DNA of 64,000 nucleotides from DASQFQ01 sp038327685 (GCA_038327685.1 JBBQLH010000006.1:1-64000), one strand, 5' to 3'; counted from the first letter of the stretch, positions 1 to 10,381 are shown. The notes: generated by a model not told the origin, from the letters alone. Numbers and translations: made by a program.

Positions 1-456
1 GGCAAGGGCTTCTACCACATCATGTGGGAGCTCCAGGGCGAGCGCCTGATCGGCGCCGCCGGTTGCGTCGCGGGCGCGCAGGCCTGCTTCGATCGCACGC
101 TGCAATACGCCAAGGAGCGCAAGGCATTCGGACGTGAGATCGGCCGCTTCCAGGCGATCCGCCACAAGTTCGCCGAGATGGCGACCAAGATCGAGGCCGC
201 GCGGCAGATGGTCTACACGACGGCGTGGCGCTTCCAGAACGGCGAGTACCCGGTGCGCGAGATCTCGATGGCGAAGCTCTACGCCGCGCGGATCGCGGTC
301 GAGGTGGCGGACGAGTGCATCCAGATCCACGGCGGGGCCGGCTACATGAAGGAGTACGGAGTCGAACGAGCGTGGCGCGACCTGCGTCTGAACCGCATCG
401 GCGCGGGTACGGACGAGATCATGCTCGACGTGATCGGCCGCTCGTATGGGTTGTAA
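1..456 (+). CDS. acyl-CoA dehydrogenase, C-terminal part (5' end outside window)
   Basis: The frame is open from base 1, so the N-terminal and middle domains lie upstream of the window. The visible 151 codons are the C-terminal helical domain of a flavin-dependent acyl-CoA dehydrogenase: the segment FGREIGRFQAIRHKFAEMAT, the motif IQIHGGAGYMKEYGVERAWR and the closing GAGTDEIM are standard for the family. These enzymes oxidise acyl-CoA to 2-enoyl-CoA in the cytoplasm and pass electrons to ETF. The stop codon directly abuts the GTG of the next gene, so the two are probably co-transcribed. A second, decayed copy of the same family follows at about 2 kb. The substrate chain length cannot be told from this part. 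Confidence 0.93.
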   Translation, partial: GKGFYHIMWELQGERLIGAAGCVAGAQACFDRTLQYAKERKAFGREIGRFQAIRHKFAEMATKIEAARQMVYTTAWRFQNGEYPVREISMAKLYAARIAVEVADECIQIHGGAGYMKEYGVERAWRDLRLNRIGAGTDEIMLDVIGRSYGL

Positions 457-1991
<1,535 letters not shown>

Positions 1992-1995
<4 letters not shown>

Positions 1996-2642
1996 GGCCG
2001 GCCCCGCCCTTCACCGAAGCGCACGAGGCCCTGCGGGCGGAGATGCGGGCGTTCGTGGAGGCGGAGCTGCGCCCGCACGCGAGCGAGTGGGAGGCGGCGC
2101 GCTCGCCACCCCGCCGCTCGCGACGTTCGGCACCGAGGCGCAGCAGGCGCGCTGGCTCGCGCCCGCGGTGCGCGGCGAGAAGATCGCGGCGCTCGCGATC
2201 ACCGAGCCCGACGCCGGCTCCGACGTCGCCTCGATCCGCACGCGCGCCGAGCGCGTCGACGGCGGCTGGGTCGTCAACGGCGCCAAGACCTTCATCACCA
2301 ACGGCGTGCGCGCGGACCCCTACGTCACGGCGGTCAAGACGCGCGCGGAGGGCGGGCACGGCGGCCTCTCGTTCCTCGTCATCGAGGCCGGCGAGGGCGT
2401 GCGAGGCTTGCCGGGCAGAGGCCTCAGGCCGAGGCAGTGTGCGCGAGGTGACGATGGCCAAGCTGCTCACGCAGCGCGCGAACTTCGAGCTCCAGGACGA
2501 CTGCTTCGGGATGCTCGCCGACCTCGGCCACCGGGCTGCCGAGCACCTCGCGCGCGCCGCCCGCGACGGCCGGCTGGGCCCGATCGGCGGCGGCACCGAC
2601 GAGATCATGAAGGAGATCCTGGGGAAGTCGCTGGGGCTGTGA
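1992..2642 (+). pseudogene. decayed acyl-CoA dehydrogenase (frameshifted, internal deletions)
   Basis: Three pieces of one acyl-CoA dehydrogenase can be read here. Piece A (1992-about 2095) encodes the N-terminal start, ending near SEWEAA. Piece B, in another frame (from about 2087 to about 2420), carries the flavin-binding middle domain with ITEPDAGSD and VVNGAKTFITNGV. Piece C returns to the first frame (about 2440-2642) and carries REVTMAKLL and GGGTDEIMKEIL of the C-terminal domain. About 45 codons are missing between A and B, and roughly 100 between B and C, judged against the usual 380-400 residues. The A/B junction runs through the short GC-rich sequence GAGTGGGAGGCGGCGC, which fits both sides. 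The catalytic-base region is lost, so no active enzyme is expected. Confidence 0.85.
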
Positions 2643-3588
2643 GCGTGTCGCCGGCGGCGGTCCGCGAGTAGAGGACCGAGCGGCCCTCGCGGCGGGCGCG
2701 CACGAGCCCGGCGCGGCGCAGGACGCCGAGGTGCTCGGAGACGCCGCCGGGGCTCACCGCCAGGCGCCGCGCCAGCTCGCTGGTCGACGCCTCGGCCGTG
2801 AGCGCCATGAGGATGCGCGCGCGCCCGCGGCCAACCAGGTCGCCGAGCGCCGCCGGGCCCTCGCCGGTCGGGGTCCACAGGTCGCCGACCCCGCGCGGGG
2901 CGTAGATCAGGCTCGGCTGCCACGGCGGGTCGAACATCGCACCCGTGCGCGGCCAGACGAAGGCGGACGGCACGAGCTGCAGCCCGCGTCCCGCGAGCTC
3001 GACCTCCGCGTCGGCGATCGACTCGACCTCGAGCGTCCCGCGGTGCCAGCGGACACCGGCGTGCAGCCCGGCGAACAGCTCGAGCGCCCCGCCGTCGGCG
3101 AGGCGCCCCGCGCGGTGGCGGATGTCGGCCTCGAGCAGCGCCAGCACCTGATCCCACCACGGCGCCAGCGCGCGGTCCCAGTAGCCGGCCATCTGGTCGA
3201 CGAGCGCCGCGACGCCGCGCGCCGGATCGTCGAGCAGCGGCCGGACGACGTCCGGGACGCCGCCCACGAAGCGCCAGCCGAGCTCCCGCCGCATCTGCGC
3301 GGGCTCCGTCGCGCGCACCCGCTGGAGCTCCTCGTCGACGTCGGGCAGCGGCGTGCCCGGCGGCGGCGCGAAGAAGTCAGGCGCGTAGCCGCGGTCGGGG
3401 AGCAGCGCGTCGAGGATCGTGTAGTCGAAGCCCGCAAGCCGTGCGCGCGCCGCACGGACCCACGGCAGGTGGACGGAGTGGGCGCCCGGATCGCGCAACG
3501 CGGAGACGCTTGCCTGGAGCTCGAACAGCGGGGAGATCGCGAAGCGCGTATGCAGCAGGTCCTCGCGTCCGAAGCGGTAGACGATCAC
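2605..3588 (-). CDS. ArsR-family winged-helix transcriptional regulator (DUF5937-like N-terminus)
   Basis: The 327-residue protein has a long N-terminal sensor-like region and a C-terminal winged helix-turn-helix at about residues 265-315, containing TSELARRLAVSPGGVSEHLG and LRRAGLVRARREGRSVLYSR. This is the layout of actinobacterial ArsR-type regulators with a DUF5937 N-terminal domain. It is divergent from the MFS transporter at 3.67 kb, the classic repressor/efflux pair layout, so control of that transporter is a reasonable inference. Its 3' end overlaps the decayed acyl-CoA dehydrogenase by 38 bases on the opposite strand. No metal-binding cysteine cluster is evident, so the ligand is more likely a small organic molecule. 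Confidence 0.85.
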   Translation of the reverse strand: MIVYRFGREDLLHTRFAISPLFELQASVSALRDPGAHSVHLPWVRAARARLAGFDYTILDALLPDRGYAPDFFAPPPGTPLPDVDEELQRVRATEPAQMRRELGWRFVGGVPDVVRPLLDDPARGVAALVDQMAGYWDRALAPWWDQVLALLEADIRHRAGRLADGGALELFAGLHAGVRWHRGTLEVESIADAEVELAGRGLQLVPSAFVWPRTGAMFDPPWQPSLIYAPRGVGDLWTPTGEGPAALGDLVGRGRARILMALTAEASTSELARRLAVSPGGVSEHLGVLRRAGLVRARREGRSVLYSRTAAGDTLTAPATSPGSPS

Positions 3589-3617
3589 CGCGCCCAGTAT
3601 CGCGGACTCGGCGCTCG

Positions 3618-3631
3618 CCGAATCGTTTCGG
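3618..3631. promoter_or_regulatory. short inverted repeat in the ArsR/MFS divergent spacer
   Basis: The spacer between the divergent regulator and transporter contains CCGAA-tcgt-TTCGG. It is short and might be chance, but its place between a repressor and its presumed target makes it a candidate operator. Confidence 0.3.
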
Positions 3632-3666
3632 GTCAGGTGGTGATGTGGCCGACTCTGACGACAACG

Positions 3667-4869
3667 ATGGCCATCACGACCGCTCGCCGCCTCGGCTTCG
3701 TCGGCGCGCTGCGCGCGTCGGGCGCCGCTGCGCCGTTCATCGCGTCACTCATCGGGCGCCTGCCGATGGGCGCGATCGGGCTCGTCTTCATCCTGCGCAC
3801 GCACGAGATCACGGGCTCCTTCGCGGCCGGCGGGCTCGCGACCGGCGCCTACGCGCTCTCCCTCGGCCTCGTCGCCCCCGGCCTGGGCCGCCTGATCGAC
3901 CTCAGGGGCCAGACGCGGATCCTGCTCGCCGCGAGCGCGCTCCAGGCGGCCGCGCTGGCCGGCTTCTCGGTGCTCCCGGGCGACGCTGCCCTGCCCGGGA
4001 TCGTCGCGCTCGCGGCGCTCACCGGCGCCTCACAGCCGCCTTTGGGCGCGACCGTCCGCTCGCTCTGGAACCGCAACCTCGATGACGCCACGCGCCACGT
4101 CCTGTTCACCGGCGAGTCCGCCGTGCTCGAGGGGATCTACATCGCCGGCCCGGTGCTGATCGTCGCCGGCATCGGCGGGCTGCTCTCGATCCCCGCGGCG
4201 GCGCTCGCCTGCGCCGCGTTCACGCTGATCGGGACCACCATGTTCGTGCTCACGCCCGCCTCGCGCGCGTGGCGCCCGGAGCGCGACCGCGCGCGCGGGC
4301 TCGCCGGGGCGCTCGCCTCGCCCGGCGTGCGGACGCTGCTCGCCACGATGGGGGTCCTCGGCGTCGGCGTCGGCATGATCGAGGTCGCCGTGCCGGCCCT
4401 GTGCCAGCGCGCGGGGGCACCCAGTTCCACCGGCTTCGTGTTCGGCCTGTGGGGCCTCGGCAGCCTGATCGGCGGCGCCGTCGCGAGCCGCCTGGACGCC
4501 GGGCCCGACCCCGGCCGGCGCGTGATCCTGCTGCTCGCCGGGCTTGCAGGCGGCACGCTGCCGCTCGTGTTCGCATCGGACGTCGCCTCGCTCGCCGCGC
4601 TGATCTTCCTCGCCGGCATCGCGATCGCGCCGGCGCTCGCCGCCGTGCACTCGCTGGCCGGCCGGCTCGCGACGCGCGGGACGATCACCGAGGCCTACAC
4701 CTGGCTCGGCACCGGCATGGGCGCGGGCATCGCGATCGGCGCAGCGCTCGGCGGCGCCGTGGTCGACGGTTCGGGGACCCAGGGGGCGCTCGCGCTCTCC
4801 GCGACCGCCCTCGGCGTGGCCGCCGCGGTGGCGGGCACCCGGCGGGCGAGCCTCCGCCCCATCGCCTGA
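3667..4869 (+). CDS. MFS transporter
   Basis: About 400 residues with roughly twelve hydrophobic segments and the pseudo-symmetry of the major facilitator superfamily; a loop with GRLIDLRGQTRILLAAS matches the region after TM2. It probably exports a small molecule across the cytoplasmic membrane. I chose the ATG at 3667; an in-frame ATG at 3643 is an alternative, and neither has a strong ribosome-binding site. The open frame extends much further upstream, but that part is antisense to the ArsR gene and has no membrane character. The divergent ArsR-type gene suggests ligand-inducible expression. The substrate cannot be inferred. Confidence 0.87.
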   Translation: MAITTARRLGFVGALRASGAAAPFIASLIGRLPMGAIGLVFILRTHEITGSFAAGGLATGAYALSLGLVAPGLGRLIDLRGQTRILLAASALQAAALAGFSVLPGDAALPGIVALAALTGASQPPLGATVRSLWNRNLDDATRHVLFTGESAVLEGIYIAGPVLIVAGIGGLLSIPAAALACAAFTLIGTTMFVLTPASRAWRPERDRARGLAGALASPGVRTLLATMGVLGVGVGMIEVAVPALCQRAGAPSSTGFVFGLWGLGSLIGGAVASRLDAGPDPGRRVILLLAGLAGGTLPLVFASDVASLAALIFLAGIAIAPALAAVHSLAGRLATRGTITEAYTWLGTGMGAGIAIGAALGGAVVDGSGTQGALALSATALGVAAAVAGTRRASLRPIA

Positions 4870-4923
4870 AGCGCCAGACTACGCCGCCTCTGAGAAGTCG
4901 ACTCCCCTGGAAAGAGGTCCCGA

Positions 4924-5751
4924 ATGGGCGTGCTGGACGACAAGGTTGCGATCGTGACGGGCTCGGCCCGCGGCATCGGCCGCGCGACGGCCGAGCTGCT
5001 CTCCGAGCAGGGCGCGAAGGTGCTGATCAACGACCTCGACGCCGACCTCGCCGAGCAGACGGCGAGCAAGATCGCGGGCGAGACCGTCGTCTACGGCGGC
5101 GATCTCACCAAGGACGGCGCGGCCGACGACCTCGTCCGGACGGCGGTCGACGCTTGGGGCAAGCTCGACATCATCGTCAACAACGCCGGCTACACGGTCG
5201 ACGCGCCGGTCCACAAGATGTCCGACGACCAGTTCCAGAAGATGCTCGACATCCACACGATCGCGCCCTTCCGCGTCTTGCGCGCGGCCGCGCCGCACCT
5301 GCGCGAGCCCGCCAAGCAGGAGCGCGAGCAGGGCGTCGAGGTCTTCCGCAAGGTCGTCAACGTGTCCTCCGTCTCGGGCACGATGGGCAACGCCGGGCAG
5401 GCCAACTACGCCTCGGGCAAGGCCGGCGTGGTCGGCCTGACCAAGACGCTGGCCAAGGAGTGGGGCCAGTTCAAGATCAACGTCAACGCGGTCGCCTTCG
5501 GCTACATCGAGACGCGCCTGACGGCCTCCAAGGACTCCGACAACGTGATGGAGATCGACGGCGAGAAGATCCAGCTCGGCATCCCCGACCAGCTGCGCGG
5601 AATGGCCGCGATGCTGATCCCGCTCGGGCGCCCCGGCAGCCCGGAGGAGGCGGCCGGCGGCGTCTTCTTCCTCTGCTCGCCGTGGTCGAACTACGTCCAC
5701 GGCCAGGTGCTCAACATCACGGGCGGGCAGTTCACCGGGATGACGACGTGA
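4924..5751 (+). CDS. SDR-family oxidoreductase (FabG-like)
   Basis: A 275-residue classical short-chain dehydrogenase. The N-terminal dinucleotide motif TGSARGIG lies at residues 13-20, NNAG follows in the middle, then a catalytic serine (NVSSVSG), Tyr162 and Lys166 (NYASGKAG). The C-terminal segment INVNAVAFGYIETRL and the end HGQVLNITGG resemble 3-oxoacyl-ACP reductases, though the long loop before the serine suggests a 3-hydroxyacyl-CoA type role. The ATG is preceded by an AAAGAGG ribosome-binding site. Its stop overlaps the GTG of the following GNAT gene by four bases, so the two are translationally coupled. All catalytic residues are present; the exact substrate is unknown. Confidence 0.9.
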   Translation: MGVLDDKVAIVTGSARGIGRATAELLSEQGAKVLINDLDADLAEQTASKIAGETVVYGGDLTKDGAADDLVRTAVDAWGKLDIIVNNAGYTVDAPVHKMSDDQFQKMLDIHTIAPFRVLRAAAPHLREPAKQEREQGVEVFRKVVNVSSVSGTMGNAGQANYASGKAGVVGLTKTLAKEWGQFKINVNAVAFGYIETRLTASKDSDNVMEIDGEKIQLGIPDQLRGMAAMLIPLGRPGSPEEAAGGVFFLCSPWSNYVHGQVLNITGGQFTGMTT

Positions 5752-6224
5752 GCACGGAGCACGTCATCACGCGCGTCGGCGAGGAGGACCTCGAGGAGCT
5801 GCTGCCGCTGCTGCGCGGCTACTGCGACTTCTACAAGGTGTCTCCCTCCGACGAGGCGCTGCTCGCCGTCTCGCGCGCGCTGATCGCCGACCCCGAGCGC
5901 GAGGGGTTGCAGCTGATCGCGCGGCAGGTGTCCGACCCCACCCACCCTGCGGTGGGCTTCGCGACGGTCTATTGGACCTGGCAGACGCTCAGCGCCGCCC
6001 GCCTCGGCGTCATGAACGACCTCTTCATCGCGCCCGAGGCGCGTGGCACCGGCCTCGCCGACCGCCTGATCGCGGCCTGCCGCGAGCGCGCCGCCGAGCA
6101 CGGCGCGGGCGAGCTCGCCTGGCAGACGGCCAAGGACAACTTCCGCGCGCAGGCCGTCTACGAGCGCGTCGGCGGCCACCGGTCGGAGTGGCTTGACTAT
6201 TCCTTGGCCGTTCCGCGCGACTAG
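5748..6224 (+). CDS. GNAT-family N-acetyltransferase
   Basis: 158 residues starting at a GTG that overlaps the SDR stop (GTGA). The acetyl-CoA binding segment LFIAPEARGTGLADRLIAAC matches the R/Q-x-x-G-x-G/A signature of GNAT enzymes, and NFRAQAVYERVGG is the usual C-terminal strand. It would transfer an acetyl group to an amine; the acceptor is not predictable. Close coupling to the SDR gene suggests a shared operon. Confidence 0.86.
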   Translation: MSTEHVITRVGEEDLEELLPLLRGYCDFYKVSPSDEALLAVSRALIADPEREGLQLIARQVSDPTHPAVGFATVYWTWQTLSAARLGVMNDLFIAPEARGTGLADRLIAACRERAAEHGAGELAWQTAKDNFRAQAVYERVGGHRSEWLDYSLAVPRD

Positions 6225-6235
6225 GATCGCGCGCC

Positions 6236-6613
6236 ATGAGAGTCGTCAAGCCCTCCGACGTCGACCGCGACGTCCCGCGCGGCGTGGTCGGCGGCGCCGA
6301 GATCTCCCAGGCCACCACGGGCGCGACCAACATCTACATGGGCGTCTTCCGCGTGCCGCCCGGCGCGCGCTCGCGGCCGCACTACCACGAGGGCTGCGAG
6401 AGCGCCGTCTACATGCTCTCCGGCACGCTCGAGGTGCGCTGGGGCGACCGCCTCGAGCAGACCGTCGAGATCGGCCCCGGGGACATGGTCTACGTCCCGC
6501 CGCGCGAGACGCACCTGCTTCAGAACCTGTCCGACGCCGAGGCGGCCGAGTACGTCGTCGCGCGCGACTCGCCGACGGAGGACTCCGTCGAGGTGCCCTG
6601 GGCCGAGGGGTAG
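6236..6613 (+). CDS. cupin-domain protein
   Basis: A 125-residue single cupin. The first cupin motif reads PHYHEGCESAVYMLSG, with two histidines and a glutamate placed to bind a metal, and the second part IGPGDMVYVPPRETH is the typical GDxxxxPxxxxH motif. Such small cupins can be isomerases, dioxygenases or sensors; nothing here decides. It begins 11 bases after the GNAT gene. Its last 94 bases overlap, on the other strand, the 3' end of the FAD oxidase gene. Confidence 0.84.
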   Translation: MRVVKPSDVDRDVPRGVVGGAEISQATTGATNIYMGVFRVPPGARSRPHYHEGCESAVYMLSGTLEVRWGDRLEQTVEIGPGDMVYVPPRETHLLQNLSDAEAAEYVVARDSPTEDSVEVPWAEG

Positions 6614-7878
6614 CGCGCCGCCGTCGCCGGCGGGATGTTGTGGGTCAGCCCGAACACGTTGTCCGGATCGTGGACTCGCTTGACCTCGCGCAGCCGCCCG
6701 TAGTCCGCCGCGGTGTAGGCGGTGTGGGTCCGGGCCGGAGCCTGAAGGAAGTTCAGGAACGAGCCGCCGGTGGCGTGCCGCGCGAGCGGCGCGGCCGCCT
6801 CGGCGGCGCCGTCGACGGTGATCGAGAAGGGGACGTCGCGGTGGCCGACCGGACCGGCGCCGGCCGCCATCGCGCCGCCCCAGTGGCGCACGTCGACCGC
6901 GTTCGCCGGCGCGTCCGCGCGGGTCACCGCATCGACGGCGGCGCCGATCACGGCGTCGGGCAGGTCGGCGAACAGCTCGAACTGCCGCGGCGGCGTGCCG
7001 CCGAGCGTGGCCGTCTCGGCGTAGCCCATCGGGCGCAGGTCGCTCGTGACCGGCGTGCCCGCGGCCTGCCACAGCGGGCGCAGCGCGCGCTCGGCGGCGT
7101 CGGGCTCGCCGACGTAGGCCGCGCGGACCGCGAGGGAGCGCTTCGTGAGCACGACCGTCGTGGTCAGCTCGTCGGGCTGGCTCGGCGCCCAGTCGCGGTA
7201 GCGCGCGAGCGTCTCGGCGGCACGCGCGATCGGGAAGGTCGCGGTGCCCGCGTAGACGCGGGAGACCGGGTGCAGGCGGATTTCCAGCGCGGTCACGACG
7301 CCGAAGTTGCCACCGCCGCCGCGCACCGCCCAGAACAGGTCGGCGTTGTCGTTGGCGCTCGCCCGCACGAGCCGGCCGTCGGCGGTGACGAGGTCCACCC
7401 GCAGCAGGTTGTCCGCGGCGAACCCGAGCTTGCGCGAGAGCCAGCCGACCCCGCCGCCGAGCGTGAAGCCGGTCACGCCGACGGAAGGCGAGGAGCCCGT
7501 CACGGGCGCCAGCCCGCACGGCGCGGCCGCGGCGATGACGTCGCTCCAGAGCGCGCCCGGCCCGACGCGTGCGATGCGCCGGTCGGGGTCGACCAGCACC
7601 TCGGCCATCTGGGACGTCTTGAGCAGGAGGCCGCCGTCGGCGGGGACGTGCGTCCCGTGCCCGGTCGCCTGGACGGCGAACGGCAGCCCGTGCTCCTGCG
7701 CGATCAGCACCGCCGCGCGCACGTCCGACGGCGTCGACGCCTCGGCGACGACCGCGGGCCGCGGGTCGATGCCGCCGCTCCAGGTCGCGCGGTGCGCGTC
7801 GTAGGCGGGCTCGCCGGGAAGGTGCACGGGGCCTCGGAAGGCGGGTCGGAGATGTTCTGAGGCGGCCATTTGCTCCAT
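6520..7878 (-). CDS. FAD-binding oxidoreductase (berberine-bridge/PCMH type)
   Basis: About 452 residues. The N-terminal FAD-binding PCMH domain shows VQATGHGTHVPADGG, the region where a histidine often carries covalent FAD, then GVTGFTLGGGVGWLSRKLGF. A BBE-type C-terminus ends with DPDNVFGLTHNIPP, the conserved close of this family. About 25 further residues are read only because the frame runs on across the end of the cupin gene. I placed the start at the ATG 7876-7878, which leaves room for a promoter between it and the divergent GNAT gene. The substrate, often a sugar, alkaloid-like or phenolic compound, cannot be predicted. Confidence 0.88.
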   Translation of the reverse strand: MEQMAASEHLRPAFRGPVHLPGEPAYDAHRATWSGGIDPRPAVVAEASTPSDVRAAVLIAQEHGLPFAVQATGHGTHVPADGGLLLKTSQMAEVLVDPDRRIARVGPGALWSDVIAAAAPCGLAPVTGSSPSVGVTGFTLGGGVGWLSRKLGFAADNLLRVDLVTADGRLVRASANDNADLFWAVRGGGGNFGVVTALEIRLHPVSRVYAGTATFPIARAAETLARYRDWAPSQPDELTTTVVLTKRSLAVRAAYVGEPDAAERALRPLWQAAGTPVTSDLRPMGYAETATLGGTPPRQFELFADLPDAVIGAAVDAVTRADAPANAVDVRHWGGAMAAGAGPVGHRDVPFSITVDGAAEAAAPLARHATGGSFLNFLQAPARTHTAYTAADYGRLREVKRVHDPDNVFGLTHNIPPATAARYPSAQGTSTESSVGESRATTYSAASASDRF

Positions 7879-7909
7879 AGACTGCGCCGGCGCGCGAGAC
7901 TCATCGGTC

Positions 7910-8437
7910 GTGAAGACCGCACCCGAGATCCTGACCACGGCGCGGATGCGCGGCGAGCGCCTGGGTCCCCGGCATCAGGCCGCCATGGCGCCGCTGCTGG
8001 CCGACCCGCGGGTGGGCGCGACGATGGGGGCCGTCGCGACTCCCGAGCAGGTGGCGGAGGAGCTCGCCGAGGCGGAGTCGGAGTGGGAGCGCGACGGCTT
8101 CGGCTATTGGATGTTCTTCGACTCCGCGACCGGCGAGCCGCTGGCGCGCGGCGGGCTCAGCCGGACGGCGTTCGACGGGCAGCCCGAGGTCGAGGTCGGC
8201 TGGACCGTGACGCCGGAGCGGTGGGGCGAGGGTCTCGGCACCGAGCTGGGCGCCGCCGCGCTGGACGTGGCGGAAGCCGTGGGCCTGCTCGACATCGTCG
8301 CCTTCACGCTCCCCCACAACGCGGCGTCGCGGCGGATCATGGAGAAGCTCGGCTTCACGTATGAGAAGACGGCGCCGTACAAGACGTTCGGCGACCACGT
8401 GCTCTACCGCTGGGCGGGCACCTCCAGGCGACCGTAG
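7910..8437 (+). CDS. GNAT acetyltransferase (RimJ/RimL-like)
   Basis: 175 residues beginning with GTG. The segments VEVGWTVTPERWGEGLGTEL and AFTLPHNAASRRIMEKLGF are hallmarks of RimJ/RimL-type acetyltransferases, which acetylate protein N-termini or small amines. It is divergent from the FAD oxidase with about 30 bases between starts. The last 34 bases overlap the end of the convergent terpenoid-cyclase-like gene. Confidence 0.87.
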   Translation: MKTAPEILTTARMRGERLGPRHQAAMAPLLADPRVGATMGAVATPEQVAEELAEAESEWERDGFGYWMFFDSATGEPLARGGLSRTAFDGQPEVEVGWTVTPERWGEGLGTELGAAALDVAEAVGLLDIVAFTLPHNAASRRIMEKLGFTYEKTAPYKTFGDHVLYRWAGTSRRP

Positions 8438-9279
8438 GCGCGCAGCGTCCGCAGCGCCGCGACCGTGACCGCGCCGCGCCACTCCCACGCCACCGCGGGG
8501 TTCCACTCCGCCCAGGTGAAGGTCGAGGCGCCGTCGTCGCGCTGCTCGGCGGCGAGGCGGTCGAGCTCGCGCTCGATGACGGCGTCGTCGAACAGCCCGC
8601 GCGCGGCGTGCTGAGGCGAGGGCGCCACCTCGAGCGGTCGGATGACCTCGCCCTCGGTGCCGGCGTCGACGCGCAGCAGCCCGTCGGCGGGGATGCGGGC
8701 GCCGAGGCGGTCGAGCAGCTCCGCGGCGCGGGTCTGGTCGGGCACGGCGTCGAGGAAGTCGGCGCCGTAGCGCACGGTGTACGGATCGCCCTCGGCGAAC
8801 GCGTCGGCGCGCTCCCAGCAGTACCCGGTCGCCGGCCCGAGCCACGGATGGTCGAGCCCGAGCCGGTGGGCGCCCGCCGCCAGGCCCGCGGTCATCAGCA
8901 GCGAGGAGGGCGCGTCGTCCTGCGGCTGGTACCACGGCGCGTGCGGCCAGCCCTTGGCGGTGCCGAGCACGAACGGCACGCCGCCGCCCTCGCGCGTGAT
9001 CGTCTGGAGCCAGTCGAGCGCGCCGATGGCGAGCGAGCGATCGCGGGCGTCGACCTCGTGCAGGATGTCGAGCGCGTAGAGCACGCACGCAGGCTGGCTC
9101 GCGGGCGTCCGCAGGTCGGGCTCGAGGTGGCCGATGCCGCCGTCCTCGTTGCGATACGCGGCGAGCGCTCGGAGCACATTGTCAGCCGAGCCGTCGCCCT
9201 CGATGAACCCGAAGCGGCGGCGGTCGATCAGGCGAGCGTGGGCGGCGACGAACTGGGCGGCGGCGGAAAGGTCGGTCAT
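8404..9279 (-). CDS. terpenoid-cyclase/prenyltransferase-like alpha-alpha barrel protein
   Basis: 291 residues. Repeats such as LAAYRNEDGGIGHLEPDLR and IGALDWLQTITREGGGVPF resemble the QW-type helices of squalene-cyclase and prenyltransferase beta-subunit folds. No DxDD or similar catalytic motif is clear, and these short soluble members are of unknown function. The start ATG overlaps the stop of the upstream AraC-type gene by four bases (ATGA), so the two form a coupled pair. Confidence 0.75.
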   Translation of the reverse strand: MTDLSAAAQFVAAHARLIDRRRFGFIEGDGSADNVLRALAAYRNEDGGIGHLEPDLRTPASQPACVLYALDILHEVDARDRSLAIGALDWLQTITREGGGVPFVLGTAKGWPHAPWYQPQDDAPSSLLMTAGLAAGAHRLGLDHPWLGPATGYCWERADAFAEGDPYTVRYGADFLDAVPDQTRAAELLDRLGARIPADGLLRVDAGTEGEVIRPLEVAPSPQHAARGLFDDAVIERELDRLAAEQRDDGASTFTWAEWNPAVAWEWRGAVTVAALRTLRAYGRLEVPAQR

Positions 9280-10058
9280 GCCGCCAGCGTGGCGAGCCCG
9301 GCGCCGTGCGGCTTGAACGGATCGGACTTCTCGCCGGCGGAGGCCGCGCCCGCGGCCAGCAGCGCGGCGGGCGACAGGCCCGACAGGCGCCGGCACTCGC
9401 GCGTCAGGTGGGCCTGGTCGGCGTAGCCCGCCTCGGCCGCCAGCCGACCGAGCGGGGATGCGGTCTCGCGCTCGGCGAGCGCGAGGAAGCGCTGGAAGCG
9501 CTGGACGCGCACGAGCGTCGCGGGGCCGTAGCCGACGGCGCGGTCGAAGCGGCGGCGCAGCTGGCGCTCCTCGAGGCCGACGACGCGCCCCGCCTCTCGC
9601 AGCGACGTACCGTCGCGCACCAGCGCGACCGCGGCGCGGCGCACGAGCGGGTCGCCGCCATCGGGCGGCGGGAGCCGGTCGGCAACGCCGCGGATCAGCG
9701 CCGCCAGGGCGTCGTCGGTCGTCGGCGCCGCGGCGACGCGGTCCTGGAGACGCCGTCCCGCCTGCCCCCACAGCTCGGCGAGCGGCACGCTCAGGTCGAG
9801 CAGCTCGACGGCCGGCAGGCCGAGCGCCGCGCCGGCCGAGCCGATGCGGAAGCGCACGCCGCAGCGCCCCTGCCCGGGCGTCGGGCGCGCCTCGCTCGCC
9901 GCGGTCGCCGGGCCGGCGACGATCAGGCGCCCGGCGACGAAGACGATGTCGGCACACGCGTCGGGCAGGACACGCGCCGCGCGGTCGTGCGAGGTCCACA
10001 GGCACGCGACGTGCGCCTCGAGGCCGGGTGGTGGTGGGAGCTCGCGATAGGACGCCAC
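9276..10058 (-). CDS. AraC-family transcriptional regulator (DUF6597-type N-terminus)
   Basis: About 260 residues from a GTG at 10058. The N-terminal part (YRELPPPPGLEAHVACLWTS, RVLPDACADIVFV) matches the DUF6597 domain seen in many actinobacterial AraC regulators, and the C-terminal AraC DNA-binding domain contains REAGRVVGLEERQLRRRFDR and LAAEAGYADQAHLTRECRRL. The frame stays open upstream, but that part is antisense to the GNAT gene. It overlaps the following gene by ATGA and may control it or itself. Confidence 0.87.
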   Translation of the reverse strand: MASYRELPPPPGLEAHVACLWTSHDRAARVLPDACADIVFVAGRLIVAGPATAASEARPTPGQGRCGVRFRIGSAGAALGLPAVELLDLSVPLAELWGQAGRRLQDRVAAAPTTDDALAALIRGVADRLPPPDGGDPLVRRAAVALVRDGTSLREAGRVVGLEERQLRRRFDRAVGYGPATLVRVQRFQRFLALAERETASPLGRLAAEAGYADQAHLTRECRRLSGLSPAALLAAGAASAGEKSDPFKPHGAGLATLAA

Positions 10059-10072
10059 GCCTCCATCATGCC

Positions 10073-10381
10073 TCAGCGGCGGCCTCCGCCCTCCCGCAGC
10101 GTGACGATCGCCTTGTCGATCCGGCGCCGGCGGGTCTCCTCCTGCTTGGCGCCCTCGACCCCGAGCACGAACCACTGACGGCGGCTGAACGACAGCGAGT
10201 CGAACTGGCGCCGAGCGTCGGGGTCGGGGTCGGCGTCGAGTGCGGCCGCGAGGTCGGGCGGGACGGCCAGCTCGCGCGGCTCGGTGTCGAGCTCGATCTC
10301 GACGTCCACCTCGTCGCCGGCCGCGACGCCCGCGCCGACGCGGTTCTCGGCGCTGACGGGGAGCATGAAGCGGCCGCGCAT
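10073..10381 (-). CDS. YdeI/OmdA-family protein, N-terminally truncated
   Basis: About 102 residues are recognisable: RFMLPVSAENRVGAGVAAGD, then VPPDLAAALDADP and AKQEETRRRRIDKAI. In full-length relatives the first motif sits about 50 residues from the start, after a DUF1905 beta-barrel strand set (family knowledge). Here no such sequence precedes it: immediately upstream lies the divergent GNAT gene. It therefore looks like the C-terminal two thirds of a DUF1905-OmdA protein whose 5' end was lost. Whether it is expressed is unknown. Confidence 0.65.
   Translation of the reverse strand: MRGRFMLPVSAENRVGAGVAAGDEVDVEIELDTEPRELAVPPDLAAALDADPDPDARRQFDSLSFSRRQWFVLGVEGAKQEETRRRRIDKAIVTLREGGGRR

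Noticed and set aside
2731..3640. Long N-terminal extension of the MFS frame
   Set aside because: The extension is antisense to the ArsR gene, hydrophilic and repetitive; the transporter clearly begins near 3643-3667.
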